64,000 bases of DNA from Bog-473 sp963809715 (lineage in GTDB: Bacteria; Actinomycetota; Acidimicrobiia; Acidimicrobiales; RAAP-2). Positions 16,700 through 24,973 of this stretch are shown one piece after another. The stretch spans positions 124,001-188,000 of the forward strand of contig CAWEKO010000007.1 of NCBI GenBank assembly GCA_963809715.1, written 5' to 3'. Under the pieces are notes generated by a model that saw only the letters and a program-made list of their open reading frames with translations, was not told the origin of the DNA and searched no databases. How positions within the stretch are numbered: position 1 is the first letter of the stretch; every line of letters starts with the position of its first letter. Position numbers and translations under genes: made by a program.

Positions 16700-17590
16700 T
16701 CACCAGCCCGCCGGCGGCCGCCACGACGTGCGCTTCCGCTCCTTGCGGTCGGCTCGCTCCAGCTCCCGTTCGACGTCGGACCACAGGAGGGGATCGCCGT
16801 CCTCCCCCTTGCGCTCGGCCCCCTCGGCCCGAGTCATGATCACGAAGGCCACCGTCCAGAGCACGGCGATGGTGGAGAGCTTGGCCAGGAACCCGGCCAG
16901 CTGCTGATCGAGCAACGGCGTCAGCCCGAGGACCTTTCCTTCGTGTGAACCCTCGTGGGAGAAGGACGAGTAGAGCGAGTGCCGGGCGAAGATCCAGACG
17001 ATCGACAAGAAGCTCGGCACGATCGACTGCACAATGAGATACCCGCCCCGGCCCAGCGCGGAGAGGTGCGGCGCCCCTGGCAACTCGTTCAGCACCGGCG
17101 CCCACAGCACGAACCCCGACCCGAGCACCGCCAGCTCCATCGCCACCCGGAACAGGTCCGAGCGGGCGGCCAGGTCCACCGCCCCGGTGGTCAGCGTCCC
17201 CACGGCCACGACGGTGACGATCCCGATGGCCGGAAGCGGCCGGACCGCCACCCGGAGCGTGGCGTCCACCACGGCCGGTCGGGTCAGCCGGGCGATCAAC
17301 GGGCGCGGCGTCCCGAGCACGAGCAGCGGCGGCACGGCCAGCGTCAACAAGAGCCGCTGGAGGACCAGCGCCAACAAGAGCCAGTGCGCGGCCAGATCAC
17401 CCAGCGGCCACGTGACGGCGGCCACCAGCACCACGACGCCGAACACGAACAGCGCCTGCTGGCGCCCGGTTGCCGCCCATTCGGGCCGCCGCCGCACCGC
17501 CCACAGGTATCCGCCGACCACGACGGGCAAGGCCAGCAGCCATACCGCGTGCAGGTGCCAGTCGAAGGCGTGCCCGGCGGCGCTCAGCAC
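16700..17590 (-). CDS. CtaG-like (Caa3_CtaG) multi-pass membrane protein
   Basis: A 296-residue integral membrane protein with about seven to nine hydrophobic helices and the family's conserved His/Trp positions (FDWHLHAVWLL near residues 9-19, then VLQRLLLTLAVPPLLVLG). It matches the Caa3_CtaG family, associated with cytochrome c oxidase copper-site assembly or copper handling. The cytoplasmic C-terminus is charged (WSDVERELERADRKERKR). GTG 17590. It diverges from pafB across 26 bp. No cytochrome oxidase genes are in view, so the precise role is inferred. Confidence 0.8.
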   Translation of the reverse strand: MLSAAGHAFDWHLHAVWLLALPVVVGGYLWAVRRRPEWAATGRQQALFVFGVVVLVAAVTWPLGDLAAHWLLLALVLQRLLLTLAVPPLLVLGTPRPLIARLTRPAVVDATLRVAVRPLPAIGIVTVVAVGTLTTGAVDLAARSDLFRVAMELAVLGSGFVLWAPVLNELPGAPHLSALGRGGYLIVQSIVPSFLSIVWIFARHSLYSSFSHEGSHEGKVLGLTPLLDQQLAGFLAKLSTIAVLWTVAFVIMTRAEGAERKGEDGDPLLWSDVERELERADRKERKRTSWRPPAGW

Positions 17591-17603
17591 GCCGTCACCG
17601 CCG

Positions 17604-17609
17604 TAGGCT
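17604..17609 (+). promoter_or_regulatory. leaderless -10 box of pafB
   Basis: TAGGCT followed by 7 nt and ATG 17617, in the 26-bp gap between divergent genes. Confidence 0.5.
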
Positions 17610-17616
17610 CTGCCCG

Positions 17617-19071
17617 ATGGAGGCCCCCCCGAAGCTCGATCGGCTCGAGCGCGTCACCGACCTCGTCCTGGTGCTGCTCGAGACCCAACAGCCCCTCACG
17701 CTCGACGCCATCGCGCACCAGGTCCCGGGTTACCCGGTGGAGCACTCGGCCCGCCGCCAGGCCTTCGAGCGCGACAAGCGGCTCCTGCGCGACGAGGGCA
17801 TCCCGGTGCGGACCGAACGCCTTCCCGGCAACGAGCAGTACGGGTACCTGATCGATCGCGATTCGTTCTACCTGCCCGACCTCGACCTCGAAGCGGACGA
17901 GCAAGTCGCGCTCCACCTTGCCGTCGCCGGCGTCCACCTGGGCGACCCTAGTGGGCGCGATGCCCTCTTGAAATTGGGGGCGGCTGGTTTGGGTGACGTC
18001 CGCCCGATCGCCGCCATGGTCCCCCCGGCGGCCCTCATCGAGCTGTTCGAGGCCGTCCGCATCCGGGCCGCGGCGTCCTTCTCCTACCGGGGCGAGCCCC
18101 GCCAGGTCGCGCCGGTCGGTTTGTGGTTCCGGTTCGGGCACTGGTACCTGGTGGCCTACGACCTGGACCGGGAGGCCCAGCGCACATTCCGGGTCGACCG
18201 CATCGACGGCGAGGTGACCAGTCGCGCGTCGACCTCGACGACGGCCTTGCCCGATGACGTCGAGATCGACGTGGAAGCCGCCCTGCCCGACGAACCCTGG
18301 GACACCGACGACGACGACCGGGTCGACGTGCGCATCCGGGTCGACGCCGTGGTGGCCCGCCGGGTGGCCGACGAGGTGGGGCAGGACAAGGTGGTGGCCC
18401 GTCACGACGACGGTTCCATCGACGTCCTCCTCGGAGTGTCGTCCTTTTCCTCCATCCGCTCCTGGTTGCTCGGCCTGCTCGATCACGCGGTCGTGGTCGA
18501 GCCTTCGGCCTTCCGCGACAAGATGATGGCCTGGCTCGAGGCCCTGGTCGCCGCGGCCCCCGCCGCGGCCCCCCCGGCCTCGGCCGGCGCCGACGACGCC
18601 GCGTCCGACGACACGGCCACGGACACCGAAGACCGTCGGCTCGACTGTCTCGTCCGAGAACCCCCTGCCGGAGCCCGTTCCTCTGCGCTCGGCCCCGGGA
18701 TCAGAGACGAGCCGTCGTCTGCGTCGCCTGCTCGCCGTCGTGGGCTGGCTGGCTCAGGTGGGCGAGGCGCCGGTGGCCGACATCGCCCAGCGCTTCGGCA
18801 TGAGCGAGAAGGAATTGGTGGCCGAGCTCGAGCTGGCGGCCTGCTGCGGCACGCCGCCCTACACCCCCGACACGCTGATGGAGATCGAGGTCTCCGAGCA
18901 CTCGGTGCGCGCCTTCCTGCCTCCCGAATACGCCCGGCCGCGCCGGCTGACCCCGGCCGAGGGCTTCACCGTGGCCGCCTCGGCCCGGCTGCTGCTCGCC
19001 GTCCCCGGGTCCGACGACGACGCCCTGCGCCGGGCCCTGGCCAAACTCGAAGGTGCACTCGGCGCCCGTGA
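17617..19071 (+). CDS. pafB: PafB-type WYL transcriptional regulator; no stop of its own before pafC
   Basis: An HTH plus WYL-domain regulator. In mycobacteria PafB and PafC together activate the LexA-independent DNA-damage response. The winged helix is at about residues 1-80 (RLERVTDLVLVLLETQQPLT) and the WYL core near 175-195 (WFRFGHWYLVAYDLDREAQRTFRVDR). Recognisable protein ends near codon 345 (about base 18650) after an Asp/Ala-rich linker. The frame then runs on, antisense-like in composition, to a stop at 19071, overlapping pafC in another frame. A normal pafB would stop at pafC, so either the pair is a natural PafBC fusion broken by a one-base indel or the sequence has an error. Promoter TAGGCT is 7 nt upstream. 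Confidence 0.8.
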   Translation: MEAPPKLDRLERVTDLVLVLLETQQPLTLDAIAHQVPGYPVEHSARRQAFERDKRLLRDEGIPVRTERLPGNEQYGYLIDRDSFYLPDLDLEADEQVALHLAVAGVHLGDPSGRDALLKLGAAGLGDVRPIAAMVPPAALIELFEAVRIRAAASFSYRGEPRQVAPVGLWFRFGHWYLVAYDLDREAQRTFRVDRIDGEVTSRASTSTTALPDDVEIDVEAALPDEPWDTDDDDRVDVRIRVDAVVARRVADEVGQDKVVARHDDGSIDVLLGVSSFSSIRSWLLGLLDHAVVVEPSAFRDKMMAWLEALVAAAPAAAPPASAGADDAASDDTATDTEDRRLDCLVREPPAGARSSALGPGIRDEPSSASPARRRGLAGSGGRGAGGRHRPALRHEREGIGGRARAGGLLRHAALHPRHADGDRGLRALGARLPASRIRPAAPADPGRGLHRGRLGPAAARRPRVRRRRPAPGPGQTRRCTRRP

Positions 19072-19627
19072 GGCGGTCGGGCTCGATGTCGACGCGCCGG
19101 CCGACCTGCCGCTCATCCGGGCCGCCACCGAGGCCGGCCAGAGCCTCGAGCTCGAGTATCTCTCGGCGTCGCGCGACGAGCTCACGACGCGCGCGGTGGA
19201 GCCGACACAGGTGATCACCGTCGACGGGCACTGGTATCTCGATGCCTACTGCCACCGGGCGGGCGACATGCGGCGCTTCCGGGTTGACCGCATCGTGAAG
19301 GCCCGCCAGCTCGACCAGCCCGTGTCCGATGAGGTGCGCCGCCCCCGCCCAGCCGAGGACATGTTCGTTCCCGGACCCGGCGCCTACGAGGTCCACCTCG
19401 AGCTCGGTCCGGGCGCCGACTGGGTGGCCGAGTCGATCCCGGTGCGCCAGGTCCAGCGTGACGACGACGGCACGGTGACAGACCTCGTGGTGGACGTGGC
19501 CGGGCTGGCCTGGTTCGAGCGCTTGTTGCTCCAGCTCGGCCCCGCCGCCCGTGTGGTGAGTCCACCCGAGCTCACCGGGTTGGTCGGTGACGCGGCCAGG
19601 CGCGTACTCGAACGCTACGACCGCTAG
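18740..19627 (+). CDS. pafC: PafC-type WYL transcriptional regulator (start lost or fused to pafB)
   Basis: The second WYL regulator. Residues from GTG 18740 give 295 aa, but clear PafC-type HTH sequence begins upstream of it (SRRLRRLLAVVGWLAQVG from about 18710), where no ATG, GTG or TTG exists in frame. So the true N-terminus is probably joined to pafB. The WYL core is visible as VDGHWYLDAYCHRAGDMRRF and VDRI, and the WCX domain follows. In characterised actinobacteria PafB and PafC work as a pair or a fusion; here they lie in frames that differ by one base. Confidence 0.82.
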   Translation: MGWLAQVGEAPVADIAQRFGMSEKELVAELELAACCGTPPYTPDTLMEIEVSEHSVRAFLPPEYARPRRLTPAEGFTVAASARLLLAVPGSDDDALRRALAKLEGALGAREAVGLDVDAPADLPLIRAATEAGQSLELEYLSASRDELTTRAVEPTQVITVDGHWYLDAYCHRAGDMRRFRVDRIVKARQLDQPVSDEVRRPRPAEDMFVPGPGAYEVHLELGPGADWVAESIPVRQVQRDDDGTVTDLVVDVAGLAWFERLLLQLGPAARVVSPPELTGLVGDAARRVLERYDR

Positions 19628-19794
19628 TGCCGCCTTCACCAACGTTCGTGCACCAACGAGGTCACGACGTCACAGCAAAATTTCCTCGAGGAATCGGGCT
19701 GTTCGGATTTCAGTGGGTTCTGACGGTGTCGGAATGATCCGATGCCCACGGTCTGGTCCAGCACCCGACGCCTGAGAACCTCGTCGCAAAAGCC

Positions 19795-19824
19795 TTGACA
19801 GTCTCCGCAACCCCGGTGCATCGT
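19795..19824 (+). promoter_or_regulatory. sigma70-like promoter candidate before the 1152-residue protein
   Basis: A perfect TTGACA (19795-19800) is followed, after 18 bp, by CATCGT (19819-19824). The downstream ATG at 19891 has a GAAGGG ribosome site about 7 nt before it. The -10 is poor, so confidence is low. A consensus -35 is unusual for this window, where most promoters look leaderless without one. Confidence 0.35.
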
Positions 19825-19890
19825 TAGGCGCAGACCGGTCGCGGCTCAGAGAGATCGTCCGCGCGGCCGTCGCGTCCGAAGGGAAATCTC

Positions 19891-22800
19891 ATGCCCAAGG
19901 TCATCTACGCGGGAAACGGCAACACCGGCGGATCGGTTCCCGTCGACAACACCAACTACGCGGCCAACGGCAGCTTTACGGTGGCGGGACCGGGCAGCCT
20001 GACCCAGGGAAGCAGCCCTTTCTTCTACTGGAACACCAAAGCCGACGGTACGGGGACGATCTTCGGCCCGGGCGCCAGCACGTTCCCGAACCAGACCACC
20101 AATCTGACCCTTTTCGCCATCTGGGGCGTGACGACGGGCCTTACCAACGGCGGCGTCACGACACATTTCAACTTCTTCTACGATCCGAGTCTCGGCGGGG
20201 CGGGCGGCATCGAGCCCGCACGCATCAATCAGGTGCTCGCGACCGGCGCGGGCGGCAAACCGGTCATCGAGGACGATTTCGACTGGTTGCAGGCGCAGTT
20301 CGCCGGCGTCGACATGACCCAGGCAAGAAGCTTCCCGATCCCGGTTCAGGTGACCGCCGTTGTCGAAGCGGGCTACAACGCAAGCTGGGGTTGGCCGCTC
20401 GTGATGAACGCGGGAAAAAACGCCTCGACGCTCTTGCGCTCGATGTTCATTTCCGAAGTGTCCGAAGTGTTCATGGCGGCGCAGCACAAGGGTTGGGGTT
20501 ACTCCAACGGTGTCGGCGACGAGGAGAGCTGCGGCGAAGCGCTCTCGCTGTTTCTGACCGTCCAGTTCCAGTTGTCGCAGGGCCTGGGCACGAACTGGCT
20601 GATGAACGGCACACCATCGACGTGGCTGAACACCTCGCTGCCGGCAAGCAATCCGGCGTCGACCGAATTCGACTCCACCGGTCAGTACGGAGGACCGTCG
20701 ACGGGCACGCACTATGGCTCGCGACAGGACTATGTCGGCAGCGTCAAGCCCTTTGCGGGCAACGGTCCGGCGACCGGCTGCTGCATGGCGTTCCTCTATT
20801 ATCTGTTCCACCAACTCCAGTTCACCTCGATCCCGCAGATCATTGCCGCTGCGCCGGGTCTCGATTCCAGCAATAACGTGAACGGCGGGTCATGCCTGAA
20901 GGGCGTGTACAAGAATTTGACGGGTGACGATTCTGATCCGTTTCCCTATTTCGCGAGCCTGCTCGCCGCCGCCTATCCGCCCAATCAGGTCGCGAGCATC
21001 CCGGGGCCGAACGTCGACGATCCCTGGCCTCTCGGCAGCCTCAGCTACGTCGGTGCCAAGGACACCTGGGGCAGGGACGAGATCACCGATGTGATCAACA
21101 AGGGCGGGACGTACCCCGACGGGTTCCTGGTCGCCCTCGACGGCTTCAGCCTCAACGTACTGGGCGGGACGCGGCCATCGGTGCCGACCATTGCATTCCA
21201 GGGGGTGAGGACGGCCCTGTCCGCGAAGACGCCAGACATCTACCATCAGAGCGACAACCCCAACGTTCCCCAGCAGATCCTGTTTGCCTACGATGTCCTG
21301 TTCGCCAATCCGCTCGGCACCTTTCCCGCGACGGGCGAGACGCCGGCGGCCGTCGACACAGGGATCACGGTGCTCGGCAAAGGACTTTCGGCGACGACCG
21401 AGTTCTTCTTCACAGCCAGCGCAACGCCCTATTTCACCAACGTCCTCCCCGATCCCGCAAATCCGAACAACGTCAACGTGCCCTGGCTCAGCGAGGATCT
21501 CCGGCTGTTCACGGCGACGCCGGGCGCATCGCTCGCCGCGCAGACCCCGGTGCCCGGGGGTCCTCAGTTCGTCGAAAACACGTCGGGCGGCGGCTTCGAC
21601 ACAGCGGCCGCCTACAGCTATATCCAGGCGTTGCTGATCTATCTGAACCAGAATTTTGCCAAGGAGGGATCGATCGATCCGTTCGCGCCCGCCAGCGCGG
21701 TGATCCCCCAACAGGACGGTCAGCTTGACGCCGATTCCTCGGTGACACCGTTCACGACGATCAACGGAGCCACCCACAACAACTACAGCTTCGCAGTTGC
21801 CCGTGTGCGCCTGAAGGGCATTGCAGGGACGACGAGCGCGGCGAACGTAAAGGTGTTCTTCCGCTTGTGGGGAACGCAGACTGCCGACACCGGCTGGGAT
21901 CCGGGTGCCACCTATCTGAGTCAGAAGGACGGCGGAGGCAATCCGATCTGGCCGAAGGCACCGGCCGACGATCACACGATTCCCTTCTTTGCGACCAGCC
22001 AGGAGCCCAATTTCAGCGATCCCAACGATCCCGAATTCAAGGCCGGCGGAAGTACCGGCACTGGCGCGAACAACCAGACCATCGCCATCGCCACGGGCGA
22101 TACCGAATGGGCCTATTTCGGCTGTTATCTCGACGTCAACGACCCCGGCAACGTCGTCAACGGCACGCCCATCTGGCTGGCCTTCCCGGGAACGCATCAC
22201 TGTCTCGTCGCGGAGATCGCGTTTGCCGGCACGCCGATCAAAATCGTCAACGGCATCGTTCCCACCCCTGAAGGCAGCGGCTTGCTGGCGCAACGCAACT
22301 TGCAGGTGACGACCTCGGACAATCCGGGCCCCGCTTCCGCGCACCGCGTTCCCCAGACCTTTGCGGTCAAGCCGAGCGCGCCACCGCCCTTGACGGGACC
22401 GCTCGCCGGACGGCCCGACGAGCTGCTTATCTTCTGGGGCGACACCCCGGTGGGCTCGACGGCGCAGATCTACTGGCCCGGCGTCTCGGCGGACGAGGTG
22501 GTCACACTCGCCGACTGGATGTACGGCGTGCATCCGTTGCGCGCCGCCCAGCCGCATACGATCGAAGTCGAGAGCGTGAAGGGCGTCACCTTCGTCCCGA
22601 TTCCGGTGGGTACGGCGGCAGTCTTTGCGGGACTCTTCAGCATCGACTTGCCGCTGACCGTCATGACGGGACAGGAGTTCGACGTCGTGGTGCGCCGTGT
22701 GAGCAAGAGGTTGCGACCCGCCCCGCCGCCACCCCCGCCGCCCGGACCGAAGATCGCGGCTGTCGGCAAGGCGAGCGGGGGCGAGCGGCCCTCGCAGGCG

Positions 22801-23349
22801 CCGGCACTGCTGGACCAGGCCGTGGCGGTGCCTGAGGTCTGGGAGCGCTACATCGTCGGCTCCTTCCAGGTGAAGATTCCCGTCTCGACCGGCCCGGCCA
22901 TGCGAGCGGCCGAGGAAACGACGTTTGCGATCCTCAAGGCCCGGCTCGAGGGCTGGCCGAAGGCGAGCCCCTGGTATCCGGTGCTGCTGCGCTACGTCGA
23001 ACTCATTGCAGGGCGTCTGCGCGGCATCGGTGTCGATCCCGAGGGTATCCCGCCTTCTTTGGGTGGCTACAGGCCGAAGCGGACTGTTTGCGAGCCTGAG
23101 GAGCAGCGCCTGGCATTCACCGGAAAAGTGGTGAGTCTCGTCTACGACCGTTTTGGCGACTTCTGCGGCTTCGTCCTGGACACGGAGGATGGTGCCCGAC
23201 GCTTCGCCGCGCGTGAGCCGGAAATCGAAAGGGTCGTGGACCGCGCCTGGGCGGAGCGCATTCGGACGAGCGTGTTCGTCGAAAGGCACGCGCCCCATCA
23301 CCCCGAGGAGATCGTGCTGCACAGTCCGCCCAGGCCGCTCACGCATTGA
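19891..23349 (+). CDS. 1152-residue protein of unknown function with an InlB-B-like N-terminal repeat
   Basis: I do not recognise this protein as a whole. Residues 1-75 look like one InlB/Flg_new beta repeat (VIYAGNGNTGG, FFYWNTKADGTGT, LTLFAIW) but there is no signal peptide. Residues 185-220 (MFISEVSEVFMAA then GWGYSNGVGDEESCGEALS) resemble a zincin helix and downstream Glu with the metal His residues replaced, so a degenerate metallopeptidase-like domain is possible (inference). A beta-rich part follows (about 600-820), then a proline run near residue 943 and a helical C-terminal domain with a small terminal beta module. Codon choice and lower GC differ from the flanks, suggesting transfer, perhaps from an alphaproteobacterium. 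Confidence 0.85.
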   Translation: MPKVIYAGNGNTGGSVPVDNTNYAANGSFTVAGPGSLTQGSSPFFYWNTKADGTGTIFGPGASTFPNQTTNLTLFAIWGVTTGLTNGGVTTHFNFFYDPSLGGAGGIEPARINQVLATGAGGKPVIEDDFDWLQAQFAGVDMTQARSFPIPVQVTAVVEAGYNASWGWPLVMNAGKNASTLLRSMFISEVSEVFMAAQHKGWGYSNGVGDEESCGEALSLFLTVQFQLSQGLGTNWLMNGTPSTWLNTSLPASNPASTEFDSTGQYGGPSTGTHYGSRQDYVGSVKPFAGNGPATGCCMAFLYYLFHQLQFTSIPQIIAAAPGLDSSNNVNGGSCLKGVYKNLTGDDSDPFPYFASLLAAAYPPNQVASIPGPNVDDPWPLGSLSYVGAKDTWGRDEITDVINKGGTYPDGFLVALDGFSLNVLGGTRPSVPTIAFQGVRTALSAKTPDIYHQSDNPNVPQQILFAYDVLFANPLGTFPATGETPAAVDTGITVLGKGLSATTEFFFTASATPYFTNVLPDPANPNNVNVPWLSEDLRLFTATPGASLAAQTPVPGGPQFVENTSGGGFDTAAAYSYIQALLIYLNQNFAKEGSIDPFAPASAVIPQQDGQLDADSSVTPFTTINGATHNNYSFAVARVRLKGIAGTTSAANVKVFFRLWGTQTADTGWDPGATYLSQKDGGGNPIWPKAPADDHTIPFFATSQEPNFSDPNDPEFKAGGSTGTGANNQTIAIATGDTEWAYFGCYLDVNDPGNVVNGTPIWLAFPGTHHCLVAEIAFAGTPIKIVNGIVPTPEGSGLLAQRNLQVTTSDNPGPASAHRVPQTFAVKPSAPPPLTGPLAGRPDELLIFWGDTPVGSTAQIYWPGVSADEVVTLADWMYGVHPLRAAQPHTIEVESVKGVTFVPIPVGTAAVFAGLFSIDLPLTVMTGQEFDVVVRRVSKRLRPAPPPPPPPGPKIAAVGKASGGERPSQAPALLDQAVAVPEVWERYIVGSFQVKIPVSTGPAMRAAEETTFAILKARLEGWPKASPWYPVLLRYVELIAGRLRGIGVDPEGIPPSLGGYRPKRTVCEPEEQRLAFTGKVVSLVYDRFGDFCGFVLDTEDGARRFAAREPEIERVVDRAWAERIRTSVFVERHAPHHPEEIVLHSPPRPLTH

Positions 23350-23683
23350 GCCGGGTCGTGACGACTTGGGTATCGGTTGAGGGCTTACAAAGGCGAACGC
23401 CCGGTTTGGGCGAGGAGGGCCCGGCAAGCCGAAGCTTCGGGCGATCAGGTGCCGTTGAAGCCAAGCGATTGCGAGGCCACGGTCACTCCCCGCCGATTTC
23501 CGAGGAGCCAGGAATCGTCGATCAGCAGACGCCGCTCCGGCTTCTCGGGGACCAGATTCACGTCTTCACATCGCCGGGTCCCTTCCTGTCCACAATGGGT
23601 GAGACAGCAGTGCCACAACCGACAGGCTGCGTAAGGTGTCCGGCGGCGAGGATCGCGGGTTGCGACGGGTCGGGAGGGACGAG
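23350..23683 (+). other. 334-bp intergenic region
   Basis: Between the large protein and the methyltransferase. Short open frames here have no protein-like features. A ribosome site (GGGAGG) is at its end. No promoter or repeat stands out. Confidence 0.4.
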
Positions 23684-24280
23684 ATGTCGCAACACCCGCT
23701 AGAGATCGACCCCATCATCACCGGCTGGCTTCCAGACCTGTCCGGTATGAAGGTTCTCGACTTGGGTTGCGGGAAGGGCTCCCTTGGGCTGCTCCTGCGT
23801 CAAGCGCGTGGCGGGTTGCACGCCTACCTGACCGGCGCAGAGATCTTCCAGCCAAACATCGACTTCGTACGTCGGTTCAAGATTTATGACGAGATTTTGG
23901 AGGGGGACATCACCGAGAAGGACCAATGGCCCGAATTCGATCTCGTCGTCGCGTGCGAAATACTCGAGCATCTGCCCCGGGACGCTGGAGAGCGGCTTCT
24001 GGCCCGTATGGAGGAACACACCGAGAAGGTGATCGTGTCGACCCCGAATGGCCGCGATCTGCGTGGACCGATCGGCGGAAACCCCGCTGAAGCCCACCTT
24101 TCGGTGTGGAGCGTCGATGACTTCAAGACGCGTGGCTACGAGGTGAAGGGCGTTGGCTCACTTCTCTATCGTGGCAGTCGACGGAATCACCTGACTGCGG
24201 TTGCGTGGCACGCGTCGACACCCTTCGCTCACCGCATTCCCCGAATTTCGGGCAATCTCGTCGCCAGGCGCGGGTTCTAA
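23684..24280 (+). CDS. class I SAM-dependent methyltransferase
   Basis: A 198-residue Rossmann methyltransferase. Motif I is VLDLGCGKGSLGLLL (about 23-37), the acidic end of beta2 is in TGAEIFQ, and motif IV-like FDLVVACEILEHLPR (about 86-100) is the UbiE/COQ5-type active-site strand. ATG 23684 is preferred to an in-frame upstream start at 23636 because GGGAGGG lies 7-8 nt before it. GC and codon use are lower than in the chromosomal flanks, as for the preceding large gene, so the two may have arrived together. Substrate unknown. Confidence 0.85.
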   Translation: MSQHPLEIDPIITGWLPDLSGMKVLDLGCGKGSLGLLLRQARGGLHAYLTGAEIFQPNIDFVRRFKIYDEILEGDITEKDQWPEFDLVVACEILEHLPRDAGERLLARMEEHTEKVIVSTPNGRDLRGPIGGNPAEAHLSVWSVDDFKTRGYEVKGVGSLLYRGSRRNHLTAVAWHASTPFAHRIPRISGNLVARRGF

Positions 24281-24477
24281 CCGGAGCCGTCTGTCTGCGG
24301 CGGAAGGCGCCGAGTTGTCCAGAAGCGCCAACACCTGACCGGTAGAACCCGTTCCTGATCGCCGTCTTTGGGGTTCTCAGGCGCGCGAGCCTGGTCGCCG
24401 GTGTCGCAGCCGCCAGTCGCTGTGTTCTTCGCAGGTCGTCCTGGTTTCTCTGTCCAGCCTTCGCTAATTTGCCCGAG

Positions 24478-24894
24478 ATGGCCGACATGAACGATTTCAA
24501 CACGGGGATCATCGAGGAGTTCCGCGCCAACCACGGCAAGGTGGGCGGGGGCTTCGAGGGAGCGCCCGTGGTGCTCCTCACGACGACAGGCGCCAAGTCC
24601 GGGCAGAAGCGCGTCAACCCGCTCGTCTCCCGTCCCGATGGCGACGTGATCTACGTGTTCGCCTCCAAGGGAGGGGCACCCACGAATCCCGACTGGTACT
24701 ACAACCTGCTGGCCCACCCCGAGGTGCAGGTCGAATTCGGCGACGACACGTTCGGTGCCGTGGCCACCCCGATCGTCGGACCCGAGCGTGACCGCATCTA
24801 CGCCGCGCACGCCGAGAACTTCCCGGGTTTCGCCGACTATCAGAAGGGGACCGACCGGGTGATCCCGGTCGTGGAGCTGCGCCGCACGTCCTGA
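24478..24894 (+). CDS. F420-dependent nitroreductase-family (DDN-like) protein
   Basis: A 138-residue split-barrel protein of the deazaflavin-dependent nitroreductase group. The family motif TTTGAKSGQKRVNPL (about 40-54) contacts F420 phosphate groups, and the GGAPTNPDWYYNLLAHPEVQVE segment is conserved. ATG 24478 is chosen; a TAATTT string 6 nt upstream may be a leaderless -10. F420 synthesis is supported by cofC at 28.9 kb. It sits between the methyltransferase and the relaxase but has host-like GC, so it may be native. Confidence 0.85.
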   Translation: MADMNDFNTGIIEEFRANHGKVGGGFEGAPVVLLTTTGAKSGQKRVNPLVSRPDGDVIYVFASKGGAPTNPDWYYNLLAHPEVQVEFGDDTFGAVATPIVGPERDRIYAAHAENFPGFADYQKGTDRVIPVVELRRTS

Positions 24895-24973
24895 CCACCG
24901 GGCGACCCACTCGGGAACGCCGGCCTCCGGGCCGACCGTTCTCTTCTGTTGGGTCGTCGGGAGGTCGAATCGC

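Noticed and set aside
18740..18742. GTG 18740 as the true pafC start
   Set aside because: Family-like HTH sequence continues upstream of it, so this start would remove part of the DNA-binding domain.
20890..23427. 845-codon open frame opposite the 1152-residue protein
   Set aside because: Its frame is complementary to a clearly coding gene. It is rich in Arg, Gly and His with no domain, as expected from antisense of GC-rich coding DNA.
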